Positions 51,439 through 63,078 of a stretch of 64,000 bases of DNA are shown piece after piece. Origin of the DNA: Neopestalotiopsis rosae. Its lineage: Eukaryota; Ascomycota; Sordariomycetes; Amphisphaeriales; Sporocadaceae. The position numbers and the translations under genes are program-made. A model generated the notes under the pieces. The model was given only the letters and a program-made list of their open reading frames with translations, searched no databases and had not been told where the DNA came from. Every line of letters starts with the position of its first letter. Positions within the stretch are counted from its first letter, which is position 1. The DNA lies in assembly GCA_023078685.1 (NCBI GenBank), contig JALGAS010000012.1, positions 682,001-746,000 on the forward strand, in the 5' to 3' direction.

Positions 51439-52758
51439 ATGTCGAGAATGCGCCGCTTGCTAGACACAATTCGAGGCCGGATTCAGCGCCGCGGCGATCA
51501 GGACAATGATGCTGACAGACTACAGCCACCGCCACCTCTTCCTCTTCTTCCTGCTGAGCGGCGGCCCATCACGCCTCCCGCGACTCTCAATTCTACTGCT
51601 ACCGAAAATCTTGTCGCAGCGCTCGGCAATTTTGCGCGACTTCCACCAGAGTTGCGCCGGCGCGTGCTTGTGACTGCCTTCGGTGACCGCACGCTCCATC
51701 TCGACCTGCGGCTCGTCCCGCGCGGGCAACGGCCAAGATCTTCGGGCTACTCCCCAGTCGAGTATGAGCACGGCCGCGGATGGGCTCCCATGAGCTTGTC
51801 TCGCGTTGTCATGAATGGAAATGTTCCGGTCCCGGAGAAGGACATGGTGTGGGAGTGGCGCTGGCACGGCTCCGTTTGCCATCGGCTCCTCCCCCACGGC
51901 TCACCCTTGGAGCGCCGCATCATAACCCACGGACGCTCGCCATATCAGTGGCCCTGGCGCGACGAATGCCTTCGTGGCGAGGCGATGATGTGCGAACTTT
52001 GGCCGACAGAGCCGCCTGCCCCAGCAGTGCTGAACCTACATAAAGCGGCGTGCGATGCTGAGATCGGCGTCCTGGGCTGGCTGTGTGCGTGCCGCCAGGC
52101 ATATATAGAGGGCATCGAAGTACTCTACGCGACGAACACATTCTTTGTCGGGAGAGACTTTCTGAGCGCGCTGCTCGGTCACCCCGATAGTGATCCTGTC
52201 GCCCCTAACGTCGGACGGCAATTACTCCTCTCGCAGCGTCTGGCCGATACAAGGTCGCTTGAAATGGGGCTGGACGTTCTACTTTTTGGTGACGTGTCCA
52301 TGCCACCACTTTCACGCAGCGATGAGAAGAATAAACTGCGGCAGCTCCCTGACCTGGCCGGGCTGACGGCTGCATTTCCGAACCTTGGCTCCCTGGTCAT
52401 TTCCTTCTCAGACTATCTCTACAACGACTCGAGCGCTCGCCCGAAGGCTCGCCTACCGGAAATTCAGCGCTTGCTGCTGCAGCCTCTTGCCCAAGCTGTG
52501 GCATCCTTTGCACCACAGCGGAAGGAACACGTTGTAGTAGAGCTTCCATCGAATGTCTTTTGCGATCTCGAGGGTCTTGGTCTCGAAAAAGAGCAACGAG
52601 GAGAAGAATGGGGAGACGGTAGGGGTGTTTGGCTACGGTATTCCATTGAGGAATCTTTCTTCTACTACATCAAGCAAGGCGTGGAAAGTGACCTGAGTTG
52701 GGGCGGCCTTGACGACAAACCGCACAGAAGAGCGTATGCGTCAACGGTCCTGTGGTGA
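51439..52758 (+). CDS. DUF7730/F-box-like fungal protein
   Basis: A 439-residue single-exon protein. After a basic, Pro-rich N terminus, FARLPPELRRRVLVTAFGDR resembles the F-box-like start of fungal DUF7730 proteins. The hallmark follows: WLCACRQAYIEGIEVLYATN and TFFV near residues 215-240 (the usual pattern is L-x-x-CRQ-x-Y-x-E-x2-x-x-LY-x2-N-x-F). The C-terminal half has a Leu-rich stretch (LPDLAGLTAAFPNLGSLVIS). Proteins of this family are very numerous in filamentous fungi and of unknown function; a substrate-receptor role is sometimes assumed from the F-box resemblance. No signal peptide. Confidence 0.8.
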   Translation: MSRMRRLLDTIRGRIQRRGDQDNDADRLQPPPPLPLLPAERRPITPPATLNSTATENLVAALGNFARLPPELRRRVLVTAFGDRTLHLDLRLVPRGQRPRSSGYSPVEYEHGRGWAPMSLSRVVMNGNVPVPEKDMVWEWRWHGSVCHRLLPHGSPLERRIITHGRSPYQWPWRDECLRGEAMMCELWPTEPPAPAVLNLHKAACDAEIGVLGWLCACRQAYIEGIEVLYATNTFFVGRDFLSALLGHPDSDPVAPNVGRQLLLSQRLADTRSLEMGLDVLLFGDVSMPPLSRSDEKNKLRQLPDLAGLTAAFPNLGSLVISFSDYLYNDSSARPKARLPEIQRLLLQPLAQAVASFAPQRKEHVVVELPSNVFCDLEGLGLEKEQRGEEWGDGRGVWLRYSIEESFFYYIKQGVESDLSWGGLDDKPHRRAYASTVLW

Positions 52759-52908
52759 CCTGGATCTAGCAAAAAGACAGGTACGAGTAGAATAGCAAGA
52801 GCGCGCTACAGTTAATCACATCTTTTGATTTTACTATAATACATTCACGAATTCTAGATTTCTGGTCTGCCTGACGAAGGACAGAATCTGAGTACATTGC
52901 TTAAACAG

Positions 52909-54992
52909 TTACACTCCGACACACACGTACACATCTGACCAAAGTCCAGCGCACTCGCCGCCATTGTTCACGGCAGGATTCCACAAATAGAAGTCGCTGT
53001 AGATGCGGTGTGATTAGCCAGCGATTTAAAAGTCAACTTTGCTTAAGAGTGGAAAAGGAGTAAGCAAGCGTGGGGGACGTGAGATACTTACCTGAGAGCG
53101 ATACCCTGATCGTTGGCAATAGCCCAGCATCCATCACCAGGCTGGACAAAATAGAACTTCTTACATCCACCCACCATGCCGTCCTGAACTGGCGTGGGTG
53201 TGGCGCTAACCCCACTGCTTGTGGTGGTAGTGGGTGCAGATGTGGTAGTGATGGACACTGCTGTGGTAGTGCTGGATACAGCTGTGGTAGAGGTGGGCAC
53301 GGTGACCGATGCTGTTGTGTTCGTAACGACACTAATGCAGACGTAGAAGTCGGGCTCAAGGCCGTCGCACGCGTCCCCGACGGCGGGGTTCCAGATCTTG
53401 AAGTCAGCGAGGGCGATACCACTGCGAGAGACGATCGAGTCGCATGTGTCGGACCTCGAAACGAGCCAATAGCTGCTGCAATTGGCTACGATACCGTCTT
53501 GGGTCGGGAGATCGCCTGCCGGAGGTATCGTCGGCTTGGAGATTGGCGTCGTTCGCGTCGTCGGCGTTCCTGGGATGCCAACGCAGTAATACATGTTCAT
53601 GACGATTTCAGAGCAGCTACTTCCCACGGACGGATTCCAGCTGATGAAGTCGGCCTCGGAGAAAGTACCAAACATTTCAGAAATTCGGGCGCATGTGTCG
53701 GCACCGGTGGTCATGTACCAAGCGGCACAACTGGATATGATACCCGAAGGCACGGGAGTCGGCTTGGTTGTGACAGTCGGTGGCATGGGCATGTTGTCCC
53801 AATCAAAGGCTACACCACAGTACCAGTATCCCGTCCATAGTCCGTTGCAGTTACCGTCGAGAAAGGAGTGCCAGGCTAGGAATTCTTCCTTGGTCACCAT
53901 GGGGTACTCTTCGACAACGCTGGCGCATGTGTCGCCAGCGCGAGCCTGGAAGTAAGCAATACAATTTGATGGCAGCGGACCATGTGTAGGCGTCGGCACG
54001 TCAAAGTTGGGCGGATCTGTCGGCGTGGGTGCGGGGGTCCAGGTGAAGTAGGAGGGCACCTCGACTGTCGCATTGCCCGTCACATACGGCAGCGAGATCT
54101 GTGTCTGGGGTCTGATGCCTACACATACCCAATAGTTCACGTACAAGCCGGAGCAGTCCTGGCCGACGGCCGGATTCCACGCATAAAAGTCGTTTGCCGA
54201 CATCCACGTGGCATAAAGGCCTATGATATTGTTGCACGTTTGACCTCCCTCCACAAAGTGCCAATTATTGCAGTAGCTCGGCTGCCCGGCCTGTGTTTTG
54301 CTCGGCGGCCAGGCTTCGCTGGTTGATGGTGCAGTGATTGTCTGATTGGTAACAGGGTAGCGGGTTGAGTAGGGACTGGTCGAGGTGATAGTGGACGAAC
54401 TGGTGGTGATGGTGGTGGAAGATGCCTCGGACCCCAAGCCGACGCAGTACGCCTGGCCGATCCAGAAGTTGGTTGTGCAGTCATCAGAAATGGCCGGATT
54501 CCACGCGATGAATTGGTCGTGAGTAATACCGAAGTTGGCCTCGACTATGCCGCAATTGTCGCCATCCTCGATGAGATACCATCTATTGCAGTTGGATGGG
54601 GAACCAGTGAACGTCGGACCCGGTGGGGTCGTTGCATCTGGCAACGAGGTTCTAGTTGACGTTGACGATGGTCCTGTCGTCGAGGTTGGCGTGGCAGTGC
54701 TCAGACCAACACAGTATGCCTGGCCGAGCCAGAAATTGGTCAGGCAGTCGTTAGATACAGCTGGGTTCCAAGCTATAAATTGTTCATGGGTGATTTCGAA
54801 CTTGGCCTCGACCGCACCGCAGTTATCACCATCGGTAATAACATACCATTTGTTGCAGTTGGATGGAGAGCCAGTGAAGGTTGGCCCAGGCGGCGTGGAT
54901 GCTGTCTGCGCCTGTGCTAGTCGTCCGGTAGCGACAATGACCACAACGAGGAAAAGCGTCTTGAGGTCCATCATCGTGAGGAGTCGCACCAC
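52909..54992 (-). CDS. Secreted seven-LysM chitin-binding protein
   Basis: A 662-residue protein from two exons (54992-53092, 52996-52909). A signal peptide (core TLFLVVVIVATGRLAQA) is followed by seven LysM modules of the fungal cysteine type. Each runs from a C-x-x-(Y/W/F) start through (D/G)-x-C to (F)-x-(A/S/I)-W(N/H) and a final (V/C)-C-(V/I/G). The clearest markers are FIAWNPAVSNDC, FIAWNPAISDDC, FYAWNPAVGQDC, FLAWHSFLDGNC, FISWNPSVGSSC, FKIWNPAVGDAC and FYLWNPAVNNGGEC. Modules 1 and 2 are nearly identical (recent duplication). Thr/Ser/Pro linkers separate them. LysM modules bind chitin or chito-oligosaccharides; proteins of this kind bind the fungal wall or hide it from hosts. The chitinase two genes away supports a chitin-related role. 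The ATG at 54974 is an alternative start. Confidence 0.93.
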
Positions 54993-55878
54993 CGTACAGT
55001 GATGGTGACCGATGTAGGATTATCTGAACTGGAATCTGCACTGCGGAGGTGGGAGAACTGCAAACGGGTACGTGAAATGAACTTCAGATTCCAAGGGTGA
55101 GACGGGCAGCAGTCGAAGGGTCAATCTACCGATCAAGACACACCGGTAGGCCACGATTTGGTTCGAAGAGTGCACCCGCGGATTGCGAATGTTGCTCACT
55201 GCACGTCCAGCACATGCGCACTTCAGTCTTCCGCTCGTCCCGGGCTCAACCCTTCAGATGTATCGCCAAGATTGTTCAATAAAAGACCAGCTGACCATGG
55301 ATGGTATGATTGATGAATGATTTCTACATGAATTATCACAAGGATTCGATAAAAGCCTCACCAAGGTGGGAAGGAATCACGTAGAAATGCTACCCCAACC
55401 TCACTGTCGAGTCTTGGCGAATTTCCCCTGAATGTGCAAATGCAGCAATCCTTCAGCGTTATGCTGATGTGCCGTTTTTCTGCACCGCCCGCGCCGCCAA
55501 CAGTAACCAGTTTATAGTTAAATCGATGTTACATCGGCCCCGCCCGGCCGCCTACACAATTGTGCTCGGCATGTTCATGGAGCGGCCCGACAGCCCCATT
55601 TGAAATTGATGCAGGGGCCCACGCTGCAAGGCAATCAGTCACACGCAGGAACTGTCATTGGTACTGGTACATGCCTCACTCAAATTTCTCTGAAAACGCC
55701 AAAACGGGTTCTTACTGTACTTGGGCTGGTAGTCCGCACATGCCTTCAGGTATTCTACTCCTGCCCACGCGCAGCCTGCGTCTCCAGGTTTCGCAGCTTA
55801 TCGTCCAAGATCCTTTCTCTCTTGAGTTCTCTGATTCTGGTTCATATCTGTCCAGTCACTATCATCATTTGTGCCATC
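54993..55878. promoter_or_regulatory. Divergent promoter LysM protein / metalloprotease
   Basis: About 890 bp between the two start codons. TTTATAGTTAA near 55511 could be a TATA element for the protease, implying a leader of ~350 nt, possibly with an intron. An open frame from 55560 on the plus strand lacks family features. Confidence 0.4.
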
Positions 55879-57245
55879 ATGTTGGTTCATGTTGTCTTAA
55901 TCGCTCTCGCTGCCTTTACCTGGCCGGTGTTGGGTGGTAGCCGGGCTTGGGAGTCGCCTCTCCGCCACGAGTTGCAGCTGGATCGCCGTCGCTTTGAAGC
56001 TCTCCCTGTCGACGAGGCCGGCTATGCCATTCGCAACATAGCTAGCAACAACACTATTGGCAAGATCAACAAGCGTTGGTTCGGAATTCGACCGGGTTCG
56101 GGAGAATGGCCTGCATACCTGTGGCCAGACAAGACCATCAGCTACTGTTACGACACGACTGAGAGTCGCGATAAGCTCGAGGAACCACTTGAGATTGCAT
56201 TCAACATGTGGTATGCCGGCTTTGAAGACGGCTCATCGGGGCTCAATTCGCTGGCATACAAGTATAAGCAGGTGGCAGATCCAGGCACCAAGGTACGTTA
56301 CTCATGCAGCAATTCCCAAATTCTAGAGCTCGGGCAACCAACATCTTTTGAGCTACACATCTTGTAATACGATCATGAAACGAAGACAGCTGACACCTAA
56401 TGCTTCAGTGCACGCGAAATTCACAACGCGACAAAATCCTCGTGGTTTCGTACAGCGCTGAAGGGGGCCTCATGACAACCCCTGGCCGGCGGCCCCTCAA
56501 CGCGGATGAACCTTGGTATGAAGGCCCGGTAATGATCCTTTCGACGCGCGACGACATAGGACAGCTAAATGTTGTCGCAAACATTGCGCACGAAGTAGGC
56601 CACGCCTGGGGCCTTTTCCATGAGCACCAAAACCCGCTGTTCTGGAGTATCCCATATGGCAATACGATGGACCCCGATTTGCAAGGCAAAGTTTTTGGCA
56701 ACAACTTTGACTGCTCGGCACTCACAGACTACTATACCGTGCGCAGCAAGATCGTTCAACAGAAGGGTGCCGGCCCCGAAGCGGATCAGATCATGAAAGA
56801 TATATGCCTGAGTCAGCAAGCGGCGACCACCCATGGCTTCTCGGCGGCGGACTGGCTGCCCATCAAGGCCAATTACCTGTACACCGGGTCGATTCCGAGC
56901 GTGGCTAACGACTACAAGCATGTAGACTGGGACTCCATCATGCTGTACCCCTCTGGCGCAGGCGGTAGCGGCCCAGCGCGGCCTCCCACCAACCCCAGCG
57001 AGGACCCAGAGGAGTACGATCAGCGAACGCCGGTATTGCTTCGGAATGACGGCGCAAAAATGCATACCAATGCGATTCCATCCAAGGGAGATATAGCAGG
57101 AATTCGTTTCCTGTACGAAGACACTAACTTCGCTGGCAAGCAGGCTCCTGCCATATTGCCAAATGACAAGAGGAGCAAGTGGTACACGAACTTGAAGAAG
57201 AACTTCGCCTTGAAGAAGAATAAGCAGTGTGATAATCCTAGTTAA
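55879..57245 (+). CDS. Secreted astacin-like (M12A) zinc metalloprotease
   Basis: A 416-residue protein from exons 55879-56292 and 56409-57245. A signal peptide (MLVHVVLIALAAFTWPVLGG) and a short pro-region ending near KINKRWFG precede the protease domain, with the dibasic KR as a possible cleavage site. The zinc site is NIAHEVGHAWGLFHEHQNP, the full HExxHxxGxxHE form of astacins. A metzincin Met-turn, WDSIMLYPSGAGG, lies ~120 residues later, with the Tyr typical of astacins. The C-terminal tail is Lys-rich. The start is chosen for the signal peptide; upstream codons in the same frame lack one. It sits divergent from the LysM gene and convergent with the chitinase. Confidence 0.9.
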
Positions 57246-57403
57246 TAATTGAGCTTCCGAACTTGGTAAACTGGCCTAGGTTTGCAATCCAATAGGGTAA
57301 ACTTCACTGACATCTTCAATTTCTTTGAACTCATGACTATTTCGTGATCATGACTGCTTGATTTGCACAAAAGAATACATGACACCGCAAAATGATTCTG
57401 AAT

Positions 57404-58975
57404 TCATAGCTCACTATCTCCACCTGTTACGTAGGTGGCACTGTCCGCCATAGCGTACGTGCCGTTGTAGACCTGCGCCTTCGGCCGACCCATGTTAGCT
57501 CCCAGCTCGCCAATCAGTGTGCCGTCATCCAAATCTATGGCCCAAACCATGGTTCCTCCAAGACAGCGCTGGTTGGCAAAGTCCTGCTTTGTCTTGAGTG
57601 TGACCTGGTCATCCCAAGATACCCACTGGTCCGAGTCCCAGGTCACGATCTGCACAGCCGCAGCTTCGTCGAGGGTCATCTTGGCATCGTCGCGCTCGAG
57701 GATCTTGACAATCTCAGCGGCCGACAGAACCCCAGGGGTTCCAGTACACTCGCCACCTTTTGCGCCGTCAGTGAACTCGCATCCGGCTGCCATACAGGAC
57801 GGATCCTTCATGGTGAAGCTGCGGCCATAGAAGCCAAGACCCAGATTGACCCGCTCAGGATTGATATTGTTGCGCCACAACAACTCGAGGCCCAGGTCGA
57901 TCTCGGTCATGTTGGTGTGGGCAAAGGCGTACGGGCCCAGTGACTTTACGGTGCTGTCCCAGGTGCCGTGGATGTCGTATGTCATGACGTTGAAAAAGTC
58001 GACGTGCGGCTCCAAGTTCACAATGTCAAAGCCGCGCAGGTACCAGTAAGAGGCAGGAAGAGTGATGCTGATTCCAAACTTGTGCCCGGAGCCGTTGAGG
58101 TGGGCGCGCATCCGCCGCAGCATGGTCGCAAAATTCTCATAGTCGGCCTCCACACCACCCCGGTCGTCGGCCACGGGGTACTCCCAGTCGATATCCACAC
58201 CGTCGAAGCCGTACTGCAGCAGAAAGGTGACGAGTGAGTCGAAGAAGGCGTCTTGGTTGGCTTCGCTGGATGCCATGTCGGAGAAGGCGGTGCGGTACGG
58301 GCCTGGGTCGTTCATGGCCCACCCACCGATGGCGATCCAGACCTCGAGGCCTGACTGGCGCGCCTTGAGGCTTGTCACCTCACTATAGTGCGATGCCGTC
58401 TCGGTGTCCATCGCTACCACATGGAAGCTGTCAGGGTCGATGAGGGCAAACGAGTAGAAAATGTGCGTGTAGTAGCCGAGGGGTATGTCGCCGGGGGGCA
58501 TCGTGCCACACGGCCGCTGACCATTCCAGCCCTCGTAGTAGCCAATGGTCCTTGTATCCGAGCTGCGACCAGAGCATTCGGGCTTTGACACGACCTTGCC
58601 GTTACAGAAGTCGGCCGTGGTGCCGCAGAAGCCAAAGTCGCTGCAGCACACGTTGAGCGGGCACGTTGACGCGTTGCTCCACTGGATGCCCCAGCCTGGA
58701 TCGCACTCGCTCTTCCACGAGCACTGCGAGTAGCAGACATCAGCATCGCAGAATTCGGGCCCGGCGCCGCACACGCCCACACCCGTGTCGTCGAGCTTGC
58801 AGCACCCGAGGTCGCAGGCTTTGGTTTTCGAGCATGTGTAATCGTCCGTAGCAGTCGTCACCAGGTCGGTCTGGCTGGCCTGGATTGCAAAATCTGACTG
58901 GCCGGTCAGAGCGAATGCTGGTCGAACTAGAAAAGACAGCAGTAGAAGCGGCGCGGACGCCGTGATCGAGAACAT
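57404..58975 (-). CDS. GH18 chitinase with chitin-binding type-1 domain (subgroup-C-like)
   Basis: A secreted 523-residue endo/exochitinase, single exon. The start at 58975 gives a clean signal peptide (core SAPLLLLSFLVRPAFA); an in-frame ATG at 59047 would bury it. A Cys-rich segment and a hevein-type chitin-binding domain follow (CPLNVCCSDFGFCGTTADFC). The GH18 barrel then begins RTIGYYEGWNGQRPC and carries the catalytic motif FDGVDIDWEYP. The architecture, lacking the long C-terminal extension, resembles fungal subgroup C (killer-toxin-like) chitinases; only one chitin-binding module of this type and no LysM is attached. LysM modules are instead encoded by the neighbouring gene at 52909-54992, an arrangement I recall for this chitinase class in Trichoderma. 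Confidence 0.93.
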   Translation of the reverse strand: MFSITASAPLLLLSFLVRPAFALTGQSDFAIQASQTDLVTTATDDYTCSKTKACDLGCCKLDDTGVGVCGAGPEFCDADVCYSQCSWKSECDPGWGIQWSNASTCPLNVCCSDFGFCGTTADFCNGKVVSKPECSGRSSDTRTIGYYEGWNGQRPCGTMPPGDIPLGYYTHIFYSFALIDPDSFHVVAMDTETASHYSEVTSLKARQSGLEVWIAIGGWAMNDPGPYRTAFSDMASSEANQDAFFDSLVTFLLQYGFDGVDIDWEYPVADDRGGVEADYENFATMLRRMRAHLNGSGHKFGISITLPASYWYLRGFDIVNLEPHVDFFNVMTYDIHGTWDSTVKSLGPYAFAHTNMTEIDLGLELLWRNNINPERVNLGLGFYGRSFTMKDPSCMAAGCEFTDGAKGGECTGTPGVLSAAEIVKILERDDAKMTLDEAAAVQIVTWDSDQWVSWDDQVTLKTKQDFANQRCLGGTMVWAIDLDDGTLIGELGANMGRPKAQVYNGTYAMADSATYVTGGDSEL

Positions 58976-59907
58976 GATAGTAGCGGATGTTGTTGAGATG
59001 TGGAAAGAGAGGCACCAAAGGACAGCTAGGCAAGGCAGTGACCTCAAAACTCGGTGCTGGGGAGAACGAGAGTCAACATTGAGGACATGCAGCTTAGAAG
59101 AAACTCGAAAAAGTGGCGGATGACTTACTCCCCGTCTGCTATGTTACGAGAGAGGATTGCAGACGTCCTGGTTCAGCATAACACAACCTCATCGGACGAA
59201 GTACCGGTACATTGAGTAGACCCCTGCCTCCACAAAAGTCTTCTGCAGCGATTCTGCAGGTACGGCGGTCCGCGACTCGCGGCCCGTGATTATAACCTTG
59301 GCGCCAAGCACCTCGACGAGTCTTTGTAGGGAGGGGAGTTGCAATATTGATTTCCTGCAGAACAATGCATCAACGAGTGCATGCAATGACCTGGAAATTG
59401 CAACCCAATACGGAGAGGCTTGGGAAAAATAACGCAGGCCCTATAGATCTTGGTATTATCATAACGATGGCGAGTCAGACCCTGAACTGCATGATATGAT
59501 GACTCTTTGGCAGAGATAGATGGGTGAACTAAACGAGTAAAAGTCTGTGTATACCTTAATAGGAAATTATAATATTTCTTTTATCTATTATAAAAAATAA
59601 AGAAAAAGAAATTAAAAAATAACCCTTTTTTATTAGCTATTATTAGTATTATTTTTTATTTTTTTAATATAAAGAAAAAAGAAAATTATTATATTTTCCT
59701 TTATAGGCAGACGAGAACTTCTGCTACCTCAATATAGGAAAATAAAGCCGGTCAAGGCTTTTCGGTAATGTTAGGCGCCCACCTAGAAGCAATTTTCAAG
59801 GTACTGGAGCTTCTCCCCTTACGGTTGAACCATTGCTTGTCCCTCTCAAGTCGTACATCATCCTCACGTATCTGCGTGCATCAATATCTCGAGGCAATCG
59901 AGGCAAG
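58976..59907. other. Intergenic region with AT-rich inverted-repeat element
   Basis: Promoter space between the divergent chitinase and SGNH genes. It contains the MITE-like element at 59543-59712. Short frames (for example 59189-59386 minus) are unsupported. Confidence 0.5.
59543..59712. mobile_element. MITE-like AT-rich inverted-repeat element
   Basis: The left end GTCTGTGTATACC, then AGGAAATTATAATATTTCTT, is approximately repeated in reverse complement at the right end (AAGAAAATTATTATATTTTC, CTTTATAGGCAGAC). That gives imperfect ~35-bp terminal inverted repeats around a pure A/T core of ~100 bp. There is no coding capacity. Target-site duplications are not certain. Confidence 0.5.
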
Positions 59908-62203
59908 ATGGGCTCAAGAGGAACAGTCACTCGTGTCACTGCTGCACTCAGCCTCACTTCCGCTGCTTTGGCACTCTTTTCTTCACAAGATGTGTCAATC
60001 AACGCTGCTAGGTTGGTTTCCGGCAGAGACGAGAACGACCCAACCGACTTTTCCTGGATCTCAAATTGGGCTGCAATAGGAGACAGCTTTACGGCCGGTA
60101 AGTTGGATGAAAGCCTTGAGGCTTCAACACGAGGAAGCAAAAGCTAATTTGCTAACGAATTCTCTGGACAGGCATCGGCTCAGGACAACAATTGGGCGAC
60201 AGCCTTACACTGGACGAAGAGTGGAGATGTTCGAGGTACGACTACTCGTATGTCAAGATCGTGGACTACGCACTTGGATCTAGCATCCAGAATTTCCAAT
60301 TCGAGGCCTGTAGTGGCGACAGGACAGGCGGTATCTACGACCAGGTGGACGCGCTACGTAATGACCTGGACGTCGTTATGATGACAGCTGGTGGGAATGA
60401 CCTCTGTCTAGGGGCCATGATCAAGACGTGCGTCATCATGCCCTGGGACGGTGAGGATGCTTGCCAAGCCATCATAGACAAGGCGCAAGAGAACATCGAC
60501 ACTATCCTTAAAGACAATATTCGCCAGGTCTTGGAGAAGCTGGATGGCAAAATCAAGAAGGATGGAGTCCTCGTCTACTCGGGCTACGCCCCTTTTTTCA
60601 ACACAGACAACGAGGACTGTGCCGACCCAGCCAAGCAGAACTGGGCCCTCAAAGCCTGGCGGTGGTGGCAATTCTGGAACTGGGCCAACACCGCGCTGGC
60701 GTTAACCATTGACCGGCGCCAAAAGTTCAACACGCTCGTCGAGGGCATCAATAAGGCCATCTCCGAGGTGGTCGAAGAGATCGACAAGGACACTGCGATC
60801 GGGTACCGTGCTACTTTCTCCGATTGGAGCGACTGGCCTGGCATCGTGGACGGCCAGTTCTGCTCTCCAAGTTCGACCGGTAAATACCCAGATCCTGAAC
60901 AGCCGGATCTCCTCTTTATAAAATTCAACACAGCTGTCGGATCATCCCCCCACGACGAAGTCAAGCGTCGACGACGCGATATTGATGCTGACGGCAATAA
61001 TGGCACCGCCGCATACACGGGCAATACCGATTCCGGGCTCGCTGTTGACAGTTCCGAGCTTGATGGCAAGAACTCGAAGTCTGAGTCACACAATATCGAG
61101 ACGAGACAGCAGCTGAAAGAGTACCAAGAACGGCTACGGGGGCGCCTCACGCGTGAGCACATATACAATTCTCTTCTCTGGAAATCACCTAATCCGAGCG
61201 CCGCGGCGCTGCACAAGCTGGACAAGAGGGCACCCGCGGCACCGGAGTGTCCGGGCGATGACCTCCCTGGTATACCTCTGGGTTTGGGCTTGCCCGACTC
61301 CTTTCTGAGCATATTCCATCCCAACAAGGAAGGCCACGAAGCCATGGCCGCCTACGCGCTAGAGAATCTCGTCTATACACGCGCACAGATTCTGGGAGTC
61401 GATGATGGCATCTGCTCCCAGACTCATGACGACTTCACGTGTTGGCAGAAGGAGGGCCGCAAGGCTTTTGTCGACTTTGAACGGGTCAACGAAAACTACA
61501 AGGACTTTTGCGACGATGTCAAGCCGCCAGACAACACGATCAACTGGAAGTGGGAGAAGACATACCACGAGGGCACCCCCGACGAGCACACTATTATGCT
61601 AGAGCTTCTCGATGGCGCGTCCAGCTTTGACAAAGACCTGTGCCTAGAGTCTCTCAACCGCATCATCAATAGCTGTGACGGTGGTGACCCTAACAACCCA
61701 CTCAACTTCAAGTATGGCGGACGTTGGGTCCGGGGCAACTACAATTACCAGTAAGTTTAAGCGAAGACCCTTGGCCTCATATCCAGATTGTTACTGTCTC
61801 ATATTCGGATTGTTACTGTCTCTGACCAAGAAAAAACAACAGGATTAATCCCAAGAAGGACCGAAACATGATCACCAAAAAAGACGGCACGTGCCATGGC
61901 TGGTGGAAGGTTGGCGCAACAGACTACCGCGTCTATGGGCGCGGTTGGGCTTCATATGACTGGGGCCAGGACACGCTTCTCAAGTCCATGCGCGATTGCG
62001 GCTCTGCCGTCACCGGCTGGGAGTTCCATTATTGCGACGACGGTTGCGGCATCGATACCGACGAATACGAGTGGGAGTCGTCCTTTGATCTACCCGTCTA
62101 CGGCGGCCTTGCCTGCATGAAGAACAACTGGGTCCCGCGGCGGTCGGGCGCCGAGTGGTACAGCGAAGGTAGCACGGATCTCGGATGCATTGGTGCGGCT
62201 TGA
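59908..62203 (+). CDS. Large secreted SGNH/GDSL-hydrolase-like protein
   Basis: A 709-residue protein from exons 59908-60097, 60172-61750 and 61843-62203. A hydrophobic N terminus (TAALSLTSAALALFS) acts as signal peptide. Block I is WAAIGDSFTAGIGSG, with the nucleophile Ser; an intron splits it. Block III is MMTAGGNDLCLG and block V IFHPNKEGHEAMA with the catalytic His; the Asp usually two residues before that His is Ser here. A long insertion between blocks carries basic cleavage sites (VKRRRRDID, LDKRAPAAP). The last ~200 residues are Cys-rich without a known domain. A cell-wall or lipid esterase role is likely for the family but the substrate is unknown. Intron 2 contains a 22-bp direct repeat (61777-61798, 61799-61820). 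Confidence 0.85.
61777..61820. repeat. Tandem 22-bp direct repeat in an intron
   Basis: TCATATCCAGATTGTTACTG and two further bases are followed directly by a copy differing at two positions. It lies in the last intron of the SGNH gene. Confidence 0.8.
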
Positions 62204-63078
62204 TTGATATCAATACAGGCCATCGAAGATTGGTCAAGGGGGAACGTTCCCCTATTTCTTATATTGTGTACTCCTTTTGTGTCTTGTAAAACTGTAGCAA
62301 ATCTAGTAACTATACGCACATGTATAAGCTCTTAAATTTCTCTATCCAGGGGCTTGAGTCCTCCATCTAGTGAGGACGTGCTGATGATTCAGACGGTCAC
62401 ATAGATGAATAGAGTACAACTATAAAGGTTAGGCTATCAAATTGGGGAATAAGTGGAGCGCTTCTCCACAATGTATAAATGTGACTATTCCAACCTCTTT
62501 TGGACCTGACAGACTCAGCTAATACAACAACAACTATCGTCCCATACCTATTAGATTACTTTAACAGTCACCAGTGTTGAATGCGTTCTATGGGTCATGT
62601 GATGAAACAAAGGCTTCCATTTTCTCATATTACGGTCAGGCGCGCACCATCAGCATTTGCCAAGCTGGCCGCGTGTGTTACTTACTTCCTTGGTATTCCT
62701 GTGACCCACATCGTGACTTTTGTTCTTGGCATAATTGAAGAATTATGTATCATGAATTGACAAAAACACAGACAGGGCTCTTGAATATCCTGCGCTGCAA
62801 ATCATAGTGATGATAGCTGACGAGAGAGAGGGTTCCCGGGCTGCCGGTCCTTGGCCGGATCCCGAACCGCCGTGGCCTCACTTTCGGACCCTGTCATGCC
62901 CCGGACAGCACGAGAACTTCTCGAATTTAACCGGACTTAACATCTTAAGTCCAGAACACAGGCAATGCCTTTATTTCATCGATTAGATGCCATAGTATAA
63001 TAAATTATGATTTCAAGTGATGTTTGATTGGCTTTACCATTTACCGCCGCTATTCAATGAAATTTTAATCACTCAATC
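62204..63078. other. Intergenic region
   Basis: It contains a GC-rich patch at 62830-62920 with repeated CCGG/CGG triplets (for example CCGGTCC then GGCCGG) that could bind a zinc-cluster factor. No gene is seen. Confidence 0.4.
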
